From: Advenella kashmirensis W13003
Lineage (GTDB): Bacteria; Pseudomonadota; Gammaproteobacteria; Burkholderiales; Burkholderiaceae_B
DNA: 64,000 nt
Assembly: GCF_000506985.1 (NCBI RefSeq)
Contig: NZ_KI650980.1
Location: 1-64,000, forward strand
Direction: 5' to 3'
Below, piece by piece: positions 24,123 through 32,554 of this stretch. Every line of letters begins with the position of its first letter. Positions within the stretch are counted from its first letter, which is position 1. Below the pieces are notes generated by a model. It did no database searches, was not told the DNA's origin, and worked only from the letters and a program-made list of their open reading frames with translations. Both the position numbers and the translations under genes were made by a program.

Positions 24123-26651
24123 ATGAGAACAGCGCAGTCCGATTTTTTAATATTCAGGGTAAACGCTGTGGCTCAATTGAATTTGTCATTTTTTGAAGCG
24201 GCATCCGGCATGCGCGCATCTGTCTGTGTCCGTCAAACGATGCTTGCCGTGTCGGTGAGTGCCGCGTTTGTTTCGGTTACGCCGGCCAGCGCACAGCAAA
24301 CGGCTGTCTCCATCGATATTGCCCCGCAATTGCTGGGCGACGCGCTACTGCGGCTCGGCCAGCAAACTGACTTGCAATTCATCTATCAACCATCGCTATT
24401 GAATGGATTGCGTACTTCAGGCGTCAAGGGCAGGCTGACGCCTGAGCAAGCGCTGAATCAATTGCTTTCCGCCAGTGCGATCCGTTATACCCGGCAGGGC
24501 AATACCATCACGCTGCAGCGGCGTACCGCTCCACAGGCTGCGGCAACGGCAGCGGGTAGCGATGTAGCGCAACTGGAACAGATCGTGGCAACCTTGCCGT
24601 CCGATCCTGCAACGACAGAAGGAACCGGTTCTTACACCAGTCAGGCCAGCAGTTCATCAACCCGTTTATCTCTTTCTCCGAAGGAAACGCCGCAGTCCGT
24701 CACTGTTATGACGCGTCAACGCATGGACGATCAGGGCATTACGCAGCTATCCGACCTGGTACAGCAAACCCCGGGCCTGTCGCTGGATGCCGGCGGCAAT
24801 ATCGGCTCGGACACCAGTACGATTTTCTCCCGGGGCTTCGAAGTGGATAATTATCTGATTGATGGCGTCGGGCAGGTCAACAGTAATTACAGTCGTATTT
24901 TCCAGTCCAACGACATGGTTTTGTTTGATCGCGTCGAAATTGTGCGCGGTGCGACCGGTCTGATGAGCGGACTGGGTTCTCCTGGCGGCTCGCTCAATAT
25001 GATCCGCAAGCGTCCCACCCAGGAGTTTCAGGCGCTGGCAAAACTGGAAGCGGGTTCCTGGGACCATTACCGCTCCGAGGTGGATGTCTCAACGCCAATG
25101 AATGAAGCAGGCACGATACGCGGACGTATTGTGGGCGCCATTCAGAACAATCACTCCTACCTGGACCGCCTGCGGGAAAAAAAGCGGATTCTCTATGCGA
25201 CGGTTGAAGCGGACCTGACGCCGTCGACACTTGCGCGGTTGGGCTTCTCTTACCAGGAACACAACGCAACCGGGCACGCCCGCTCGGGACGCCCCGGTTT
25301 TTATGCCGATGGCGGCAGGACCGAGTGGAGCCGCTCTGACAGCGCGGCTGCCGACTGGGCCTATTCGCGGCGTCGCAACCAGGCCTTCTTCGCTTCGCTC
25401 GAGCATCGCTTTGCCAACGACTGGCTGCTTAAAGGGACGTACAGCTATGCATCCAGCCGCTATGACGAGGTACTGGGTTACGCCGCTGGCGGATTTCCGG
25501 ATCGGCAGACCGGCCAGGGGGTGATGCTATGGGCCGGACGCTGGGCGGGAACGCCAAAGCAAAACAGCCTGGATGTCTACGCGACGGGCCCTTATACGCT
25601 TTTTGGCAGAAAACATGAGTTAGTGGTCGGTGCGACCCTGACGCATACCGAAGAGCATACTCCCACCTATGGCCTATGGCGGTTTGATGGATGGAACAAT
25701 GCCGTCGATAATATTTATGAATGGGATGGCAGCACACCCGGCGCGCCTCCCAATCCCCCCAACGGCAGAATGCATATTCGCGAAAAAACAAGCAGCGCCT
25801 ATATGACCACTCGCTTGCGCCCGACCGATGCGTTGTCTGTCATTCTGGGCGCGCGGATCACGTCCTGGGAAAATGACAAGCGCACTTTTGACCTGTCCGG
25901 CACTCCCGACACCTCGGTGTTGCAGGCCGAACATGGCAAGCTCACGCCCTATGCGGGCGTGGTGTACGACGTCAACAAGATATGGTCTCTCTACGCGGGC
26001 TACACCTCTATTTTCAAGCCCCAGACGAATATGGATACCAGCGGCAATTATCTCAAACCGCTGGTCGGCAATAGTTACGAACTGGGCGTAAAGGGGAGTT
26101 TGCTGGATGATACGCTGAATGTCAGCGCCGCCGCCTTCTATTTGAAACAGGATAATCTGGCCGTGGCGCTGCCGGGCGAGTTCGCGCCAGATGGCAGCAG
26201 CGCTTACGAAGCGGTGTCGGGTGCCCGCACGCGCGGTTTCGAGCTCGAAGTGTCGGGCCAGATTCTGCCGCACTGGCAACTGGCAGCGGGCTTTACGCGC
26301 AGCGTCAGCAAGGATAAGGATGGCGGTGTTCTTAGCACCGAAGTGGCGCAGAATATTTTCAAACTGTTTACAACCTACCATATGCCTCACGTGGGGAACG
26401 GGCTGACCATCGGTGGCGGCGTACGCGTGCAAAGCAAAATCTACGACGATGATCTGGGCCCCAATAAGGAACGCTTTACCCAGAAAGGGTACGCCGTTGT
26501 CGATCTGATGGCCCGGTATGCATTCACTGATAAGGTGTCGGGCTATGTCAATGTCTACAACCTGACGGACAAAAAATATTATTCCGGCGTCGGCATGGCG
26601 TACTATGGCGCGCCGCGCTCGATACGTGCGGGTGTCGATATCCGATATTGA
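24123..26651 (+). CDS. TonB-dependent siderophore transducer with STN signalling domain
   Basis: Receptor of FecA/FpvA type, about 842 aa. After the signal peptide (ending near PASA) comes the STN (secretin/TonB N-terminal) domain, about residues 58-135, including the block from QLLGDALLRLGQQTDLQF to RQGNTITLQRR. This is the domain that contacts FecR. Plug domain from about 180 (LSPKETPQSVTVMTRQRMDD; VEIVRGATGLMSGLGSPGG), then the barrel ending RAGVDIRY. The start is uncertain: GTG 24120 and ATG 24123 give a long leader, while ATG 24210 gives an ordinary signal peptide; none has a strong ribosome site. It should both import a ferric siderophore and switch on the FecI-type sigma factor. The ligand is unknown. 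Confidence 0.9.
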   Translation: MRTAQSDFLIFRVNAVAQLNLSFFEAASGMRASVCVRQTMLAVSVSAAFVSVTPASAQQTAVSIDIAPQLLGDALLRLGQQTDLQFIYQPSLLNGLRTSGVKGRLTPEQALNQLLSASAIRYTRQGNTITLQRRTAPQAAATAAGSDVAQLEQIVATLPSDPATTEGTGSYTSQASSSSTRLSLSPKETPQSVTVMTRQRMDDQGITQLSDLVQQTPGLSLDAGGNIGSDTSTIFSRGFEVDNYLIDGVGQVNSNYSRIFQSNDMVLFDRVEIVRGATGLMSGLGSPGGSLNMIRKRPTQEFQALAKLEAGSWDHYRSEVDVSTPMNEAGTIRGRIVGAIQNNHSYLDRLREKKRILYATVEADLTPSTLARLGFSYQEHNATGHARSGRPGFYADGGRTEWSRSDSAAADWAYSRRRNQAFFASLEHRFANDWLLKGTYSYASSRYDEVLGYAAGGFPDRQTGQGVMLWAGRWAGTPKQNSLDVYATGPYTLFGRKHELVVGATLTHTEEHTPTYGLWRFDGWNNAVDNIYEWDGSTPGAPPNPPNGRMHIREKTSSAYMTTRLRPTDALSVILGARITSWENDKRTFDLSGTPDTSVLQAEHGKLTPYAGVVYDVNKIWSLYAGYTSIFKPQTNMDTSGNYLKPLVGNSYELGVKGSLLDDTLNVSAAAFYLKQDNLAVALPGEFAPDGSSAYEAVSGARTRGFELEVSGQILPHWQLAAGFTRSVSKDKDGGVLSTEVAQNIFKLFTTYHMPHVGNGLTIGGGVRVQSKIYDDDLGPNKERFTQKGYAVVDLMARYAFTDKVSGYVNVYNLTDKKYYSGVGMAYYGAPRSIRAGVDIRY

Positions 26652-26712
26652 TATTCAGGAGGGAGTCGGCAACTTATTGCGCAACGGCAGATTTTGGATG
26701 TGAAAGGGCAGT

Positions 26713-27912
26713 ATGGGTAAAACGCAGCAAGGTAAAAGTCGCAGATGGCACCGGTCCGCATTGGTCGGGCTGGTGGCGATACTGGCATTGGCGATCGGCA
26801 GTTATGCGTTGAGCCGACGCGCCGTGGTCACTTACGAAACCGCGCACGTCGAGCGGCGTAATATCGAGGCGACTGTCGCAGCGACCGGCGTGCTGCAGCC
26901 GCGTCGTTATGTGGATGTCGGCGCCCAGGTCTCGGGGCAGATCACCCGGATCTACGTTGAGCCCGGCGATACGGTGAAAAAAGGCGACCGCTTGCTGGAT
27001 ATCGATCCCAGCGTGCAACAGGCGGAAGTGGACGCGGGGCGTGCCTCGCTGGCGGGCCTGCATGCGCAGCTGGCCGAGGAACGCGCGCAGCTGGATCTGG
27101 CGCAGAAGAAACTGCGCCGCCAGCGTGTGCTGGTGCGCACGGGTTCGACGTCGCTGGAAAATGTCGATATCGCCCAAGCCGATGTCGTTGCCACCCAGGC
27201 ACGGATCCGGCGTTTGCAGGCCCAACTCGAACAGACCCAGGCGACGCTGAAAGCAGATGAAGCGCGGCTGGGTTACACCCGCATTTATGCGACCATGGAC
27301 GGCACCGTGGTGACGCTGGATGCCCGCGAAGGGCAAACGCTGACGTCAACCTACCAGACGCCGAATGTCATGCGGGTGGCCGATCTGTCGGGCATGACGG
27401 TGTGGGCGGAAGTCTCCGAGGCCGATATCCGTCTTATCACGGTTGGCATGCCCGTGACGTTTACCACGCTTGGCGGCCAGCATGACCACGAACCCCGGCA
27501 GTGGCACAGTACGGTGCGCCAGATTTTGCCGGCGCCACCGAATTCCGGCGAGCAGACCGCCGACAACGGGAAACCTGCTGCCTCTACCAAGGCTGTGATG
27601 TATACCGTTCTGTTTGATGTGAGCAATGATGACGGCGCGCTGCTGCCACAAATGACGGCACAGGTCACGTTTGTCTCGGCCAGAGCCCGGGACGCGCTGG
27701 TTGTGCCGCTGGAGGCGGTGAGTGCAGAGCGGGATGCGACGGGCCAGTACTCGGTTCGTGTGCTGGATAAATCGCGTGCGCCGCAAACCCGTCCGGTACA
27801 GCTGGGCGTGCGCAGTCGCCATGAAGTTCAGGTACTGGCTGGTCTTGAGGCAGACATGATGGTTGTGACTGGCGAAAACGAAGAAAACAGGGTTCCGTGG
27901 TTCAAATGGTAA
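26713..27912 (+). CDS. MacA/PvdR-type periplasmic adaptor protein
   Basis: 399-aa membrane-fusion protein: N-terminal helix (about residues 15-37), lipoyl/barrel-sandwich halves (VERRNIEATVAATGVLQPRR and GYTRIYATMDGTVVTLDARE), and between them an alpha-hairpin rich in Gln/Glu/Arg (about 100-185), followed by beta-barrel and membrane-proximal domains. Relatives are MacA and PvdR, which pair with MacB-type ATPases. It overlaps the next gene. Placed behind a ferri-siderophore receptor, it may help secrete or recycle the siderophore, as PvdRT-OpmQ does for pyoverdine. Confidence 0.87.
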   Translation: MGKTQQGKSRRWHRSALVGLVAILALAIGSYALSRRAVVTYETAHVERRNIEATVAATGVLQPRRYVDVGAQVSGQITRIYVEPGDTVKKGDRLLDIDPSVQQAEVDAGRASLAGLHAQLAEERAQLDLAQKKLRRQRVLVRTGSTSLENVDIAQADVVATQARIRRLQAQLEQTQATLKADEARLGYTRIYATMDGTVVTLDAREGQTLTSTYQTPNVMRVADLSGMTVWAEVSEADIRLITVGMPVTFTTLGGQHDHEPRQWHSTVRQILPAPPNSGEQTADNGKPAASTKAVMYTVLFDVSNDDGALLPQMTAQVTFVSARARDALVVPLEAVSAERDATGQYSVRVLDKSRAPQTRPVQLGVRSRHEVQVLAGLEADMMVVTGENEENRVPWFKW

Positions 27913-30008
27913 CCACGCCGGATTCTGTCGCAATGGACTTTACGCGCGCCGTGCCTTTGATTCAGTTGCGTAGCCTGGGAAAATACTATGGCGGCAGCGA
28001 CGGCGCTCCTAAAGCGCAAATCCTGCACGATATCAGCCTGAGCGTGTATGCCGGCGAATTCGTGGCGGTGGTCGGCCCGTCAGGATCGGGCAAGTCGACG
28101 CTGATGCACCTTCTGGGATGTCTGGATCGGCCCAGTTCGGGGCACTATTTCTTCGAGGGAAAGGATGTATCGGCCTTCGATGCCGACGACCTGGCGCGGT
28201 TGCGGCGCGAAGCCTTCGGATTTGTGTTCCAGGGCTATCACCTGCTGGCAGAGAACACGGCGAGCGAAAACGTTCAGGTGCCGGCAATCTATGCGGGCAT
28301 GCCGGGGCGCGAACGGCAGCAACGGGCAGAGGATTTGCTTTCCCGGCTGGACCTGGGCGCGCGTCTTCATCATCGGCCAGGGCAGTTGTCGGGCGGACAG
28401 CAACAGCGGGTGTCCATTGCGCGCGCGCTGATGAACGGCGGACGCATTATTCTGGCCGATGAACCGACCGGCGCGCTCGATAGCCACAGTAGCGCGCAGG
28501 TCATGCGTTTGCTTAAGGAACTGGCGCAGGCGGGCCATACCATCATTCTGATCACCCACGACAGCAAGGTCGCGCAGCAAGCGGACCGTGTGATTGAAAT
28601 CCGTGACGGAAGAATCCTCGGTGAGGATGGGGGGCACGGCACGGCAACAACGACTGCGCAGAACACGGACGTATCGTCGGACCAATCAGCATCACAATCG
28701 ACACCGACACCGACATCCGCATCGGCGAACGGGCAACGGCATGAATCGCCGATGCCCGCTCCAGTGCACGGGCATCCCGGCGATCTCTTTGGCCAGCAGG
28801 AAGATCGCAATGCCTTCAGGGCAGAATTGTATGAAGCGTTGCGGATGGCCTGGCGCGGCATGCGAACGAACCTGGTGCGTACGGGACTGACGTTGCTGGG
28901 TATTATTATCGGGGTGGCGTCGGTCATCGTCATGCTGGCGGTGGGCGAAGGATCGCGTCAGACGGTGATGACCCAGATGGGAACCATGGGCTCGACCATC
29001 ATGTATATGAGCAGCAGCTATCCTCCGGCAGGCGGGCCAATGGGACAGTTATCCGAAGCCGACCTGGAAGCACTGGCGGCCTTGCCGGAACTGCAGCACG
29101 TGATGCCGGTCATCGGTGATCCCACGATTGTCAGATACGCAAACGCCGCCAGGCAAAATTACGTCTATGCCGCGGCCGCCGTCATGCCCCAGGTGCACCA
29201 CTGGAAAGTGCGCAGCGGGCGCTATTTCACTGCAGCGGAGGATCGTGAGCTGGCGCCTGTAGTCGTGTTGGGCCATAAGGCCAGGAAATTCTTCTTTCCC
29301 GATACGTCCAATCCGCTAGGCAAGCAATTGCTGATCGGCAGCGCTTCCTTCGAAGTCATCGGCATCATGTCCGAAAGGGGCGCCGATTCCGGCTTGCAGG
29401 ACTACGACGATATGGTGTTCATTCCGTATCGGGCCGGCCGCGCCCGTGTATACCAGGCGCAAACACAGCCCGATTATGTTGTGTTGCAAGCCACCGCGCC
29501 GGAAGTGGTTCTGCAGGCCGAGCAGAGTATCAGAACTGAGCTGCTGGCCCGCCACGGAGGCCGCGAGGACTTTTCCATCGGCAATGCTGCCGCGCAACTG
29601 CTGGCCGAAGCGCAGGCGCGTGATTCCATGACCCTCATGCTGGGGTTGATCGCCGCCGTATCTTTGCTGGTGGGCGGCATCGGAGTGATGAATGTCATGT
29701 TGATGACGGTAAGCGAACGCACACGCGAGATCGGCATACGCATGGCCACCGGCGCAAGGCAGCGCGACATTTTGCGCCAGTTCCTGGTCGAAGCGCTGAT
29801 GCTGACGGTCAGCGGTGGCGCGGCCGGTGTTTTTTGCGGCATTGCCATTGGCATGCTGCTGCTGGCGGTGGGCGTGCCGCTGGTCTTTTCTCTCACGGCT
29901 ATCGCGGGGGCGTTCCTGTGCGCCGTCATTACCGGCATCGTGTTCGGTTACATGCCTGCGAAAAATGCCGCCCGCCTGGATCCGGTCAAAGCGCTGGAAG
30001 GCCGCTAG
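27906..30008 (+). CDS. MacB/PvdT-type ABC exporter
   Basis: About 700-aa MacB-like half transporter. ATPase domain with Walker A GPSGSGKSTLMHLLG (about residues 60), signature LSGGQQQRVSIARAL (about 165) and Walker B IILADEPTGALD (about 185); a Thr/Ser/Pro/Gln-rich linker (about 245-285); the first membrane helix at about 320; a periplasmic MacB core domain; and three C-terminal FtsX-type helices. A GTG three codons upstream (27897) could also be the start; both overlap the adaptor gene. It couples ATP use to periplasm-to-outside efflux, and needs a TolC/OpmQ-type outer-membrane channel that is not encoded in this window. Confidence 0.87.
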   Translation: MVTTPDSVAMDFTRAVPLIQLRSLGKYYGGSDGAPKAQILHDISLSVYAGEFVAVVGPSGSGKSTLMHLLGCLDRPSSGHYFFEGKDVSAFDADDLARLRREAFGFVFQGYHLLAENTASENVQVPAIYAGMPGRERQQRAEDLLSRLDLGARLHHRPGQLSGGQQQRVSIARALMNGGRIILADEPTGALDSHSSAQVMRLLKELAQAGHTIILITHDSKVAQQADRVIEIRDGRILGEDGGHGTATTTAQNTDVSSDQSASQSTPTPTSASANGQRHESPMPAPVHGHPGDLFGQQEDRNAFRAELYEALRMAWRGMRTNLVRTGLTLLGIIIGVASVIVMLAVGEGSRQTVMTQMGTMGSTIMYMSSSYPPAGGPMGQLSEADLEALAALPELQHVMPVIGDPTIVRYANAARQNYVYAAAAVMPQVHHWKVRSGRYFTAAEDRELAPVVVLGHKARKFFFPDTSNPLGKQLLIGSASFEVIGIMSERGADSGLQDYDDMVFIPYRAGRARVYQAQTQPDYVVLQATAPEVVLQAEQSIRTELLARHGGREDFSIGNAAAQLLAEAQARDSMTLMLGLIAAVSLLVGGIGVMNVMLMTVSERTREIGIRMATGARQRDILRQFLVEALMLTVSGGAAGVFCGIAIGMLLLAVGVPLVFSLTAIAGAFLCAVITGIVFGYMPAKNAARLDPVKALEGR

Positions 30009-30137
30009 CCGACCAGTGGCCCCAAAAAAAGGATGGATAGTGGCGGGTCACATTTACCCTCCACATCCTCAATCTGTCTTATTTTTACCTCAATGAGCCA
30101 GGCCAATCCCGTCGCGACCTTCAATTTATTTCGTAAT

Positions 30138-30159
30138 TGATAATGATTCTGATTATAAT
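30138..30159 (+). promoter_or_regulatory. Fur box and -10 element before receptor gene
   Basis: TGATAATGATTCTGA (30138-30152) matches the Fur 7-1-7 consensus at 13 of 15 positions and is followed by a perfect TATAAT (30154-30159). The 204-base gap 30009-30212 also contains the AT-rich leader; no terminator was seen after the exporter gene. Confidence 0.72.
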
Positions 30160-30212
30160 TACTGGTTTTTGTAATTAACTGAAATAGTGATCTGGATCAA
30201 GGGAAATAGTAA

Positions 30213-32492
30213 ATGCATTGCCTGAACAGCAACCGTCCAAAAACAGAGGCCTGCGGTGTGATGCGCAAGCACGAGGTCGCAGCCGCCGTCCTGGTCGCTG
30301 TAACAATGCTGGCAGCCAGCCGCCCTGTAGCAGCCCAGACGCAACAGTATGCATCGCGTGAAGGCGAGGCCAAACCGGCACCTTCAGCACCCATTGCGCC
30401 TGCGGTGAAAGCGGATGCGGCATCGGTGGCGACGCTGCAGGCCATCAATGCTACGTCGGCAGCGGACGACACTATCACCGAAGGCACCCGATCCTACACG
30501 ACGCCTGCCACCCGGGCAGGCACCGGCCTGTCTTTATCCCTTCGCGAAACTCCGCAGTCGGTGAGCGTGATCACGCGCCAGCGCATCGAAGACCAGAACA
30601 TGCTGTCAGTCAGGGACGCAATGGCAGGCAGTCCGGGCATTTCCGTTCAAAATTATGATGTGGAGCGTTATAGCTTCAATTCCCGCGGTTTCTCCATCGA
30701 TACCTATCTGTACGATGGCATCCCCACGACCGTCACGGGCGGAGGCGGATGGAGCGCCGGCGAATCTTCCATTGATCCGATCATCTATGATCGCATCGAG
30801 GTCGTACGCGGCGCAACCGGTCTTCTGACCGGTGCGGGCAATCCGTCCGCCGCGATCAACCTGGTACGTAAACGCGCAAGCAGCAAAGAATTCAAGGCAG
30901 ATCTGTCGCTTGCGGCCGGTTCCTTCGACACGTACCGCAGTACAGCAGACCTGCAGACGCCGATCACCGCCGACGGTCGCATCCGGGGGCGGATCGTAGG
31001 TGTCTACCAGAAGAATCATTCCTACCTGGACAATTACAGCAATCGTAAAACTGTCTTCTACGGCACGATCGAAGCGGACCTGACTGACAGAACAACGTTG
31101 CGGTTTGGCTATAACTACCAGGAAAATGATCCGAAGGGCAGCGGATGGGGTGGATTTCCCCTGTGGTATGCGGATGGCAGCCGCACCGATTGGGATCGCA
31201 GCCTGAATATCGGCACAGATTGGTCCAAATGGGCGACCAAGACGCAGGGCGCGTTCCTGAATCTGGAACATCAATTCGACAACGGGTGGCGCGTTGATGC
31301 CATGCTCAATTACAGCAAGCACTCGGCCGATGAAAAGCTGTTGTTTCTGTCCTCGTTCCCGGATGCCACGACAGGCGCGGGGTTGTCACCCAGTGCGTCG
31401 CGCTATGTGGGTGATCGCACACAGAAAAGCGCTGACCTGAAAGTGTCGGGACCGTTCGAGTTGTTCGGACGCACCCACGAGCTGGTTGTCGGCGCCAGTC
31501 TGAGTCGGCAAAAAACGCTTTTCTATGGTGGTTCGGGCACCCGTATTACACCGATAGACAATTTCCTGGAATGGAACGGCGATTATCCGGAACCCGTATG
31601 GAACACCGATGCGGTCGCGCTGGATAATCGCACCAATCAGGCGGGCGTCTATCTGGCGACGCGCCTGAATTTGACCGATGACCTGAAAGTCATTGTGGGT
31701 GGTCGCTACAGCGAATGGAAGAGGGAGCAGGGGGGAACCAACCCCTTTCGCTTCGATAAATCGGCCTTTACTCCCTACGCCGGCATTCTTTACGACCTGA
31801 ATGATAATCTGACTGCGTATGCGAGCTATACGAGTATTTTCAATCCGCAAGATTACCAGGATCGGGAAGGGCGCTGGCTGGATCCGCTGGAAGGCGACAG
31901 TTATGAAGTCGGCCTGAAGGGCGCATTCCTGGATGGACGCCTGAACGCCAGCGTTGCCTTGTTCCAGATCAATCAGGATAATCTGGCGCAGCAGGATGTG
32001 GGGTACCGCGTGCCGGGCACGACGAACCAGGCTTACTACGCAGCAAAGGGGACGCGCAGCCGCGGCTATGACCTGGAAGTATCGGGTGAGCCGCTAGAAC
32101 GCTGGAGTCTCATGGCGGGTCTGTCGCACTGGACAGCAGGCGATGCCAATGGTAATGCGGTACAGACAAACCAGCCGCGCACCCTGTTCAAACTGTTTTC
32201 GACCTATCAGCTTTCCGGTGCCCTGCATGGCCTGACCGTGGGCGGAGGCGTAACCTGGCAAAGCGGCAATTACACGCTGGGTAGCGGTCCCAAGGGCAAG
32301 GAAAGAGTGGCCCAAGGGTCGTACGCTCTGGTCGACCTCATGACCCGATATCAGGTCAACGATCGCGTTTCCGTGCAGGTTAATCTCAATAATCTGTTGA
32401 ACAAGAAGTACTACAGCCAGATCGGCTTCTATAATCAGGGGGCCTGGGGGGCGCCGCGCAATGTCATGGCCACGCTTAGCTATAAATACTGA
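30213..32492 (+). CDS. TonB-dependent siderophore receptor (FhuE-like)
   Basis: 759-aa receptor without an STN domain. Signal peptide ending near VAAQ (residue about 43); an ATG at 30261 is an alternative start, but 30213 has GGGA 8 bases upstream. Plug motifs LSLRETPQSVSVITRQRIED and VEVVRGATGLLTGAGNPSA; C-terminal barrel strand ends LSYKY. Its pre-plug segment (VATLQAINATS, then EGTRSYTTPA) resembles those of the receptors at 3622 and 24123, so the three are probably paralogues of the hydroxamate-receptor branch. A Fur box with a -10 element lies upstream. The ligand cannot be read from sequence. Confidence 0.9.
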   Translation: MHCLNSNRPKTEACGVMRKHEVAAAVLVAVTMLAASRPVAAQTQQYASREGEAKPAPSAPIAPAVKADAASVATLQAINATSAADDTITEGTRSYTTPATRAGTGLSLSLRETPQSVSVITRQRIEDQNMLSVRDAMAGSPGISVQNYDVERYSFNSRGFSIDTYLYDGIPTTVTGGGGWSAGESSIDPIIYDRIEVVRGATGLLTGAGNPSAAINLVRKRASSKEFKADLSLAAGSFDTYRSTADLQTPITADGRIRGRIVGVYQKNHSYLDNYSNRKTVFYGTIEADLTDRTTLRFGYNYQENDPKGSGWGGFPLWYADGSRTDWDRSLNIGTDWSKWATKTQGAFLNLEHQFDNGWRVDAMLNYSKHSADEKLLFLSSFPDATTGAGLSPSASRYVGDRTQKSADLKVSGPFELFGRTHELVVGASLSRQKTLFYGGSGTRITPIDNFLEWNGDYPEPVWNTDAVALDNRTNQAGVYLATRLNLTDDLKVIVGGRYSEWKREQGGTNPFRFDKSAFTPYAGILYDLNDNLTAYASYTSIFNPQDYQDREGRWLDPLEGDSYEVGLKGAFLDGRLNASVALFQINQDNLAQQDVGYRVPGTTNQAYYAAKGTRSRGYDLEVSGEPLERWSLMAGLSHWTAGDANGNAVQTNQPRTLFKLFSTYQLSGALHGLTVGGGVTWQSGNYTLGSGPKGKERVAQGSYALVDLMTRYQVNDRVSVQVNLNNLLNKKYYSQIGFYNQGAWGAPRNVMATLSYKY

Positions 32493-32554
32493 CGCGCCAG
32501 CCAGGATCGCTTTTATCGGCAGGACATCGGTCTCTGCCTAACCGGGAATAAACG

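Noticed and set aside
28870-28990. Thr/Ser/Pro-rich stretch in the MacB-like protein as a possible frameshift
   Set aside because: The frame continues cleanly into the transmembrane region; variable linkers of this kind are normal between ATPase and membrane domains.
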